DNA of 5,836 nucleotides from contig JAKDNE010000216.1 of NCBI GenBank assembly GCA_030451965.1, positions 1-5,836 on the forward strand, read 5' to 3'. The notes beneath the pieces are model-generated. The model saw only the letters and a program-made list of their open reading frames with translations, did no database searches and was not told the DNA's origin. Source of the stretch: Brachybacterium sp. (GTDB lineage: Bacteria > Actinomycetota > Actinomycetes > Actinomycetales > Dermabacteraceae). The translations under genes and the position numbers were made by a program. This document shows positions 5,719 through 5,836 of the stretch, piece by piece. Each line of letters begins with the position of its first letter. Positions within the stretch are counted from its first letter, which is position 1.

Positions 5719-5836
5719 ATGAAGATCCTGTCCGTCGTGGGCGCGCGCCCGCAGTTCGTCAAACTCGCCGCGATCGCGGACGCCGCCGCGCAGCGGGACG
5801 ACGTCGAGCACATCATCGTCCACACCGGCCAGCACT
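5719..5836 (+). CDS. wecB: UDP-N-acetylglucosamine 2-epimerase (non-hydrolysing), first 39 codons
   Basis: N-terminal piece of a WecB/MnaA-type enzyme, which interconverts UDP-GlcNAc and UDP-ManNAc in the cytoplasm and so supplies ManNAc (or, after oxidation, ManNAcA) for surface polysaccharides. The visible residues start with MKILSVVGARPQFVKLAAI, where G-x-RPQF-x-K is the family's nucleotide-sugar binding start, and end with IIVHTGQH, the next conserved block (usually followed by Tyr or Phe and Asp). The family is normally about 360-380 residues, so about nine tenths of the gene lies to the right of the window. It has its own promoter and ribosome binding site and is divergent from the third GT. 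Hydrolysing epimerases of the NeuC type share the fold and cannot be wholly excluded from 39 residues, but the RPQF-x-K start favours the non-hydrolysing type. Confidence 0.88.
   Translation, partial: MKILSVVGARPQFVKLAAIADAAAQRDDVEHIIVHTGQH

Noticed and set aside
5580..5825. 82-codon N-terminal extension of the leftward GT
   Set aside because: The extension is Arg- and Ser-rich without domain character, overlaps the divergent epimerase coding region and covers both predicted promoters. The GT-B fold begins right after GTG 5579.
1..5836. CRISPR arrays, tRNA or rRNA genes, insertion sequences, phage or defence genes
   Set aside because: I looked for repeat-spacer periodicity, cloverleaf-like segments, transposase motifs and terminal repeats and saw none; the window is almost fully occupied by five glycan-related genes.

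Overview
The window is strongly GC-rich, with third codon positions mostly G or C, GTG starts and purine-rich ribosome binding sites. Together with an actinobacterial-type polytopic membrane protein (DUF6541-like) and TAnnnT-type -10 elements, this points to a high-GC Gram-positive actinomycete, perhaps of the Micrococcales. The genus cannot be fixed from this sequence alone. The content is a piece of a cell-surface or exopolysaccharide glycan locus.

Layout, left to right: (1) bases 1-1018 (+), a GT-B glycosyltransferase cut off at its N-terminus by the window edge; (2) 1025-2065 (-), a second, dissimilar GT-B glycosyltransferase, tail-to-tail with the first across 6 bases; (3) 2066-2257, a divergent control region with three GATCACG direct repeats; (4) 2258-4411 (+), a 717-residue membrane protein with about 13 helices and a C-terminal extracytoplasmic domain, resembling DUF6541 and GT-C enzymes; (5) 4437-5579 (-), a third GT-B glycosyltransferase, tail-to-tail with the membrane protein across 25 bases and apparently read from a leaderless transcript; (6) 5580-5718, a divergent promoter region with a -10 element on each strand and a perfect 7-2-7 dyad at the -35 position of the leftward promoter; (7) 5719-5836 (+), the first 39 codons of a WecB-type non-hydrolysing UDP-GlcNAc 2-epimerase.

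A working model, which is inference: the epimerase supplies UDP-ManNAc, the three cytoplasmic GT-B enzymes add sugars to a nucleotide- or lipid-linked intermediate, and the membrane protein transfers or handles a lipid-linked sugar on the outer face. No initiating phosphoglycosyltransferase, flippase, polymerase, ligase or ABC exporter is visible here; these would have to lie outside the window.

Every gene points the opposite way to its neighbour (+ - + - +), which is unusual for a polysaccharide locus, where co-directional operons are common. No tRNA, rRNA, CRISPR array, insertion sequence or attachment site was seen. I see no convincing wholly new system; the best leads are the uncharacterised GT-C-like membrane protein, the leaderless promoter with its dyad, and the alternating gene layout.
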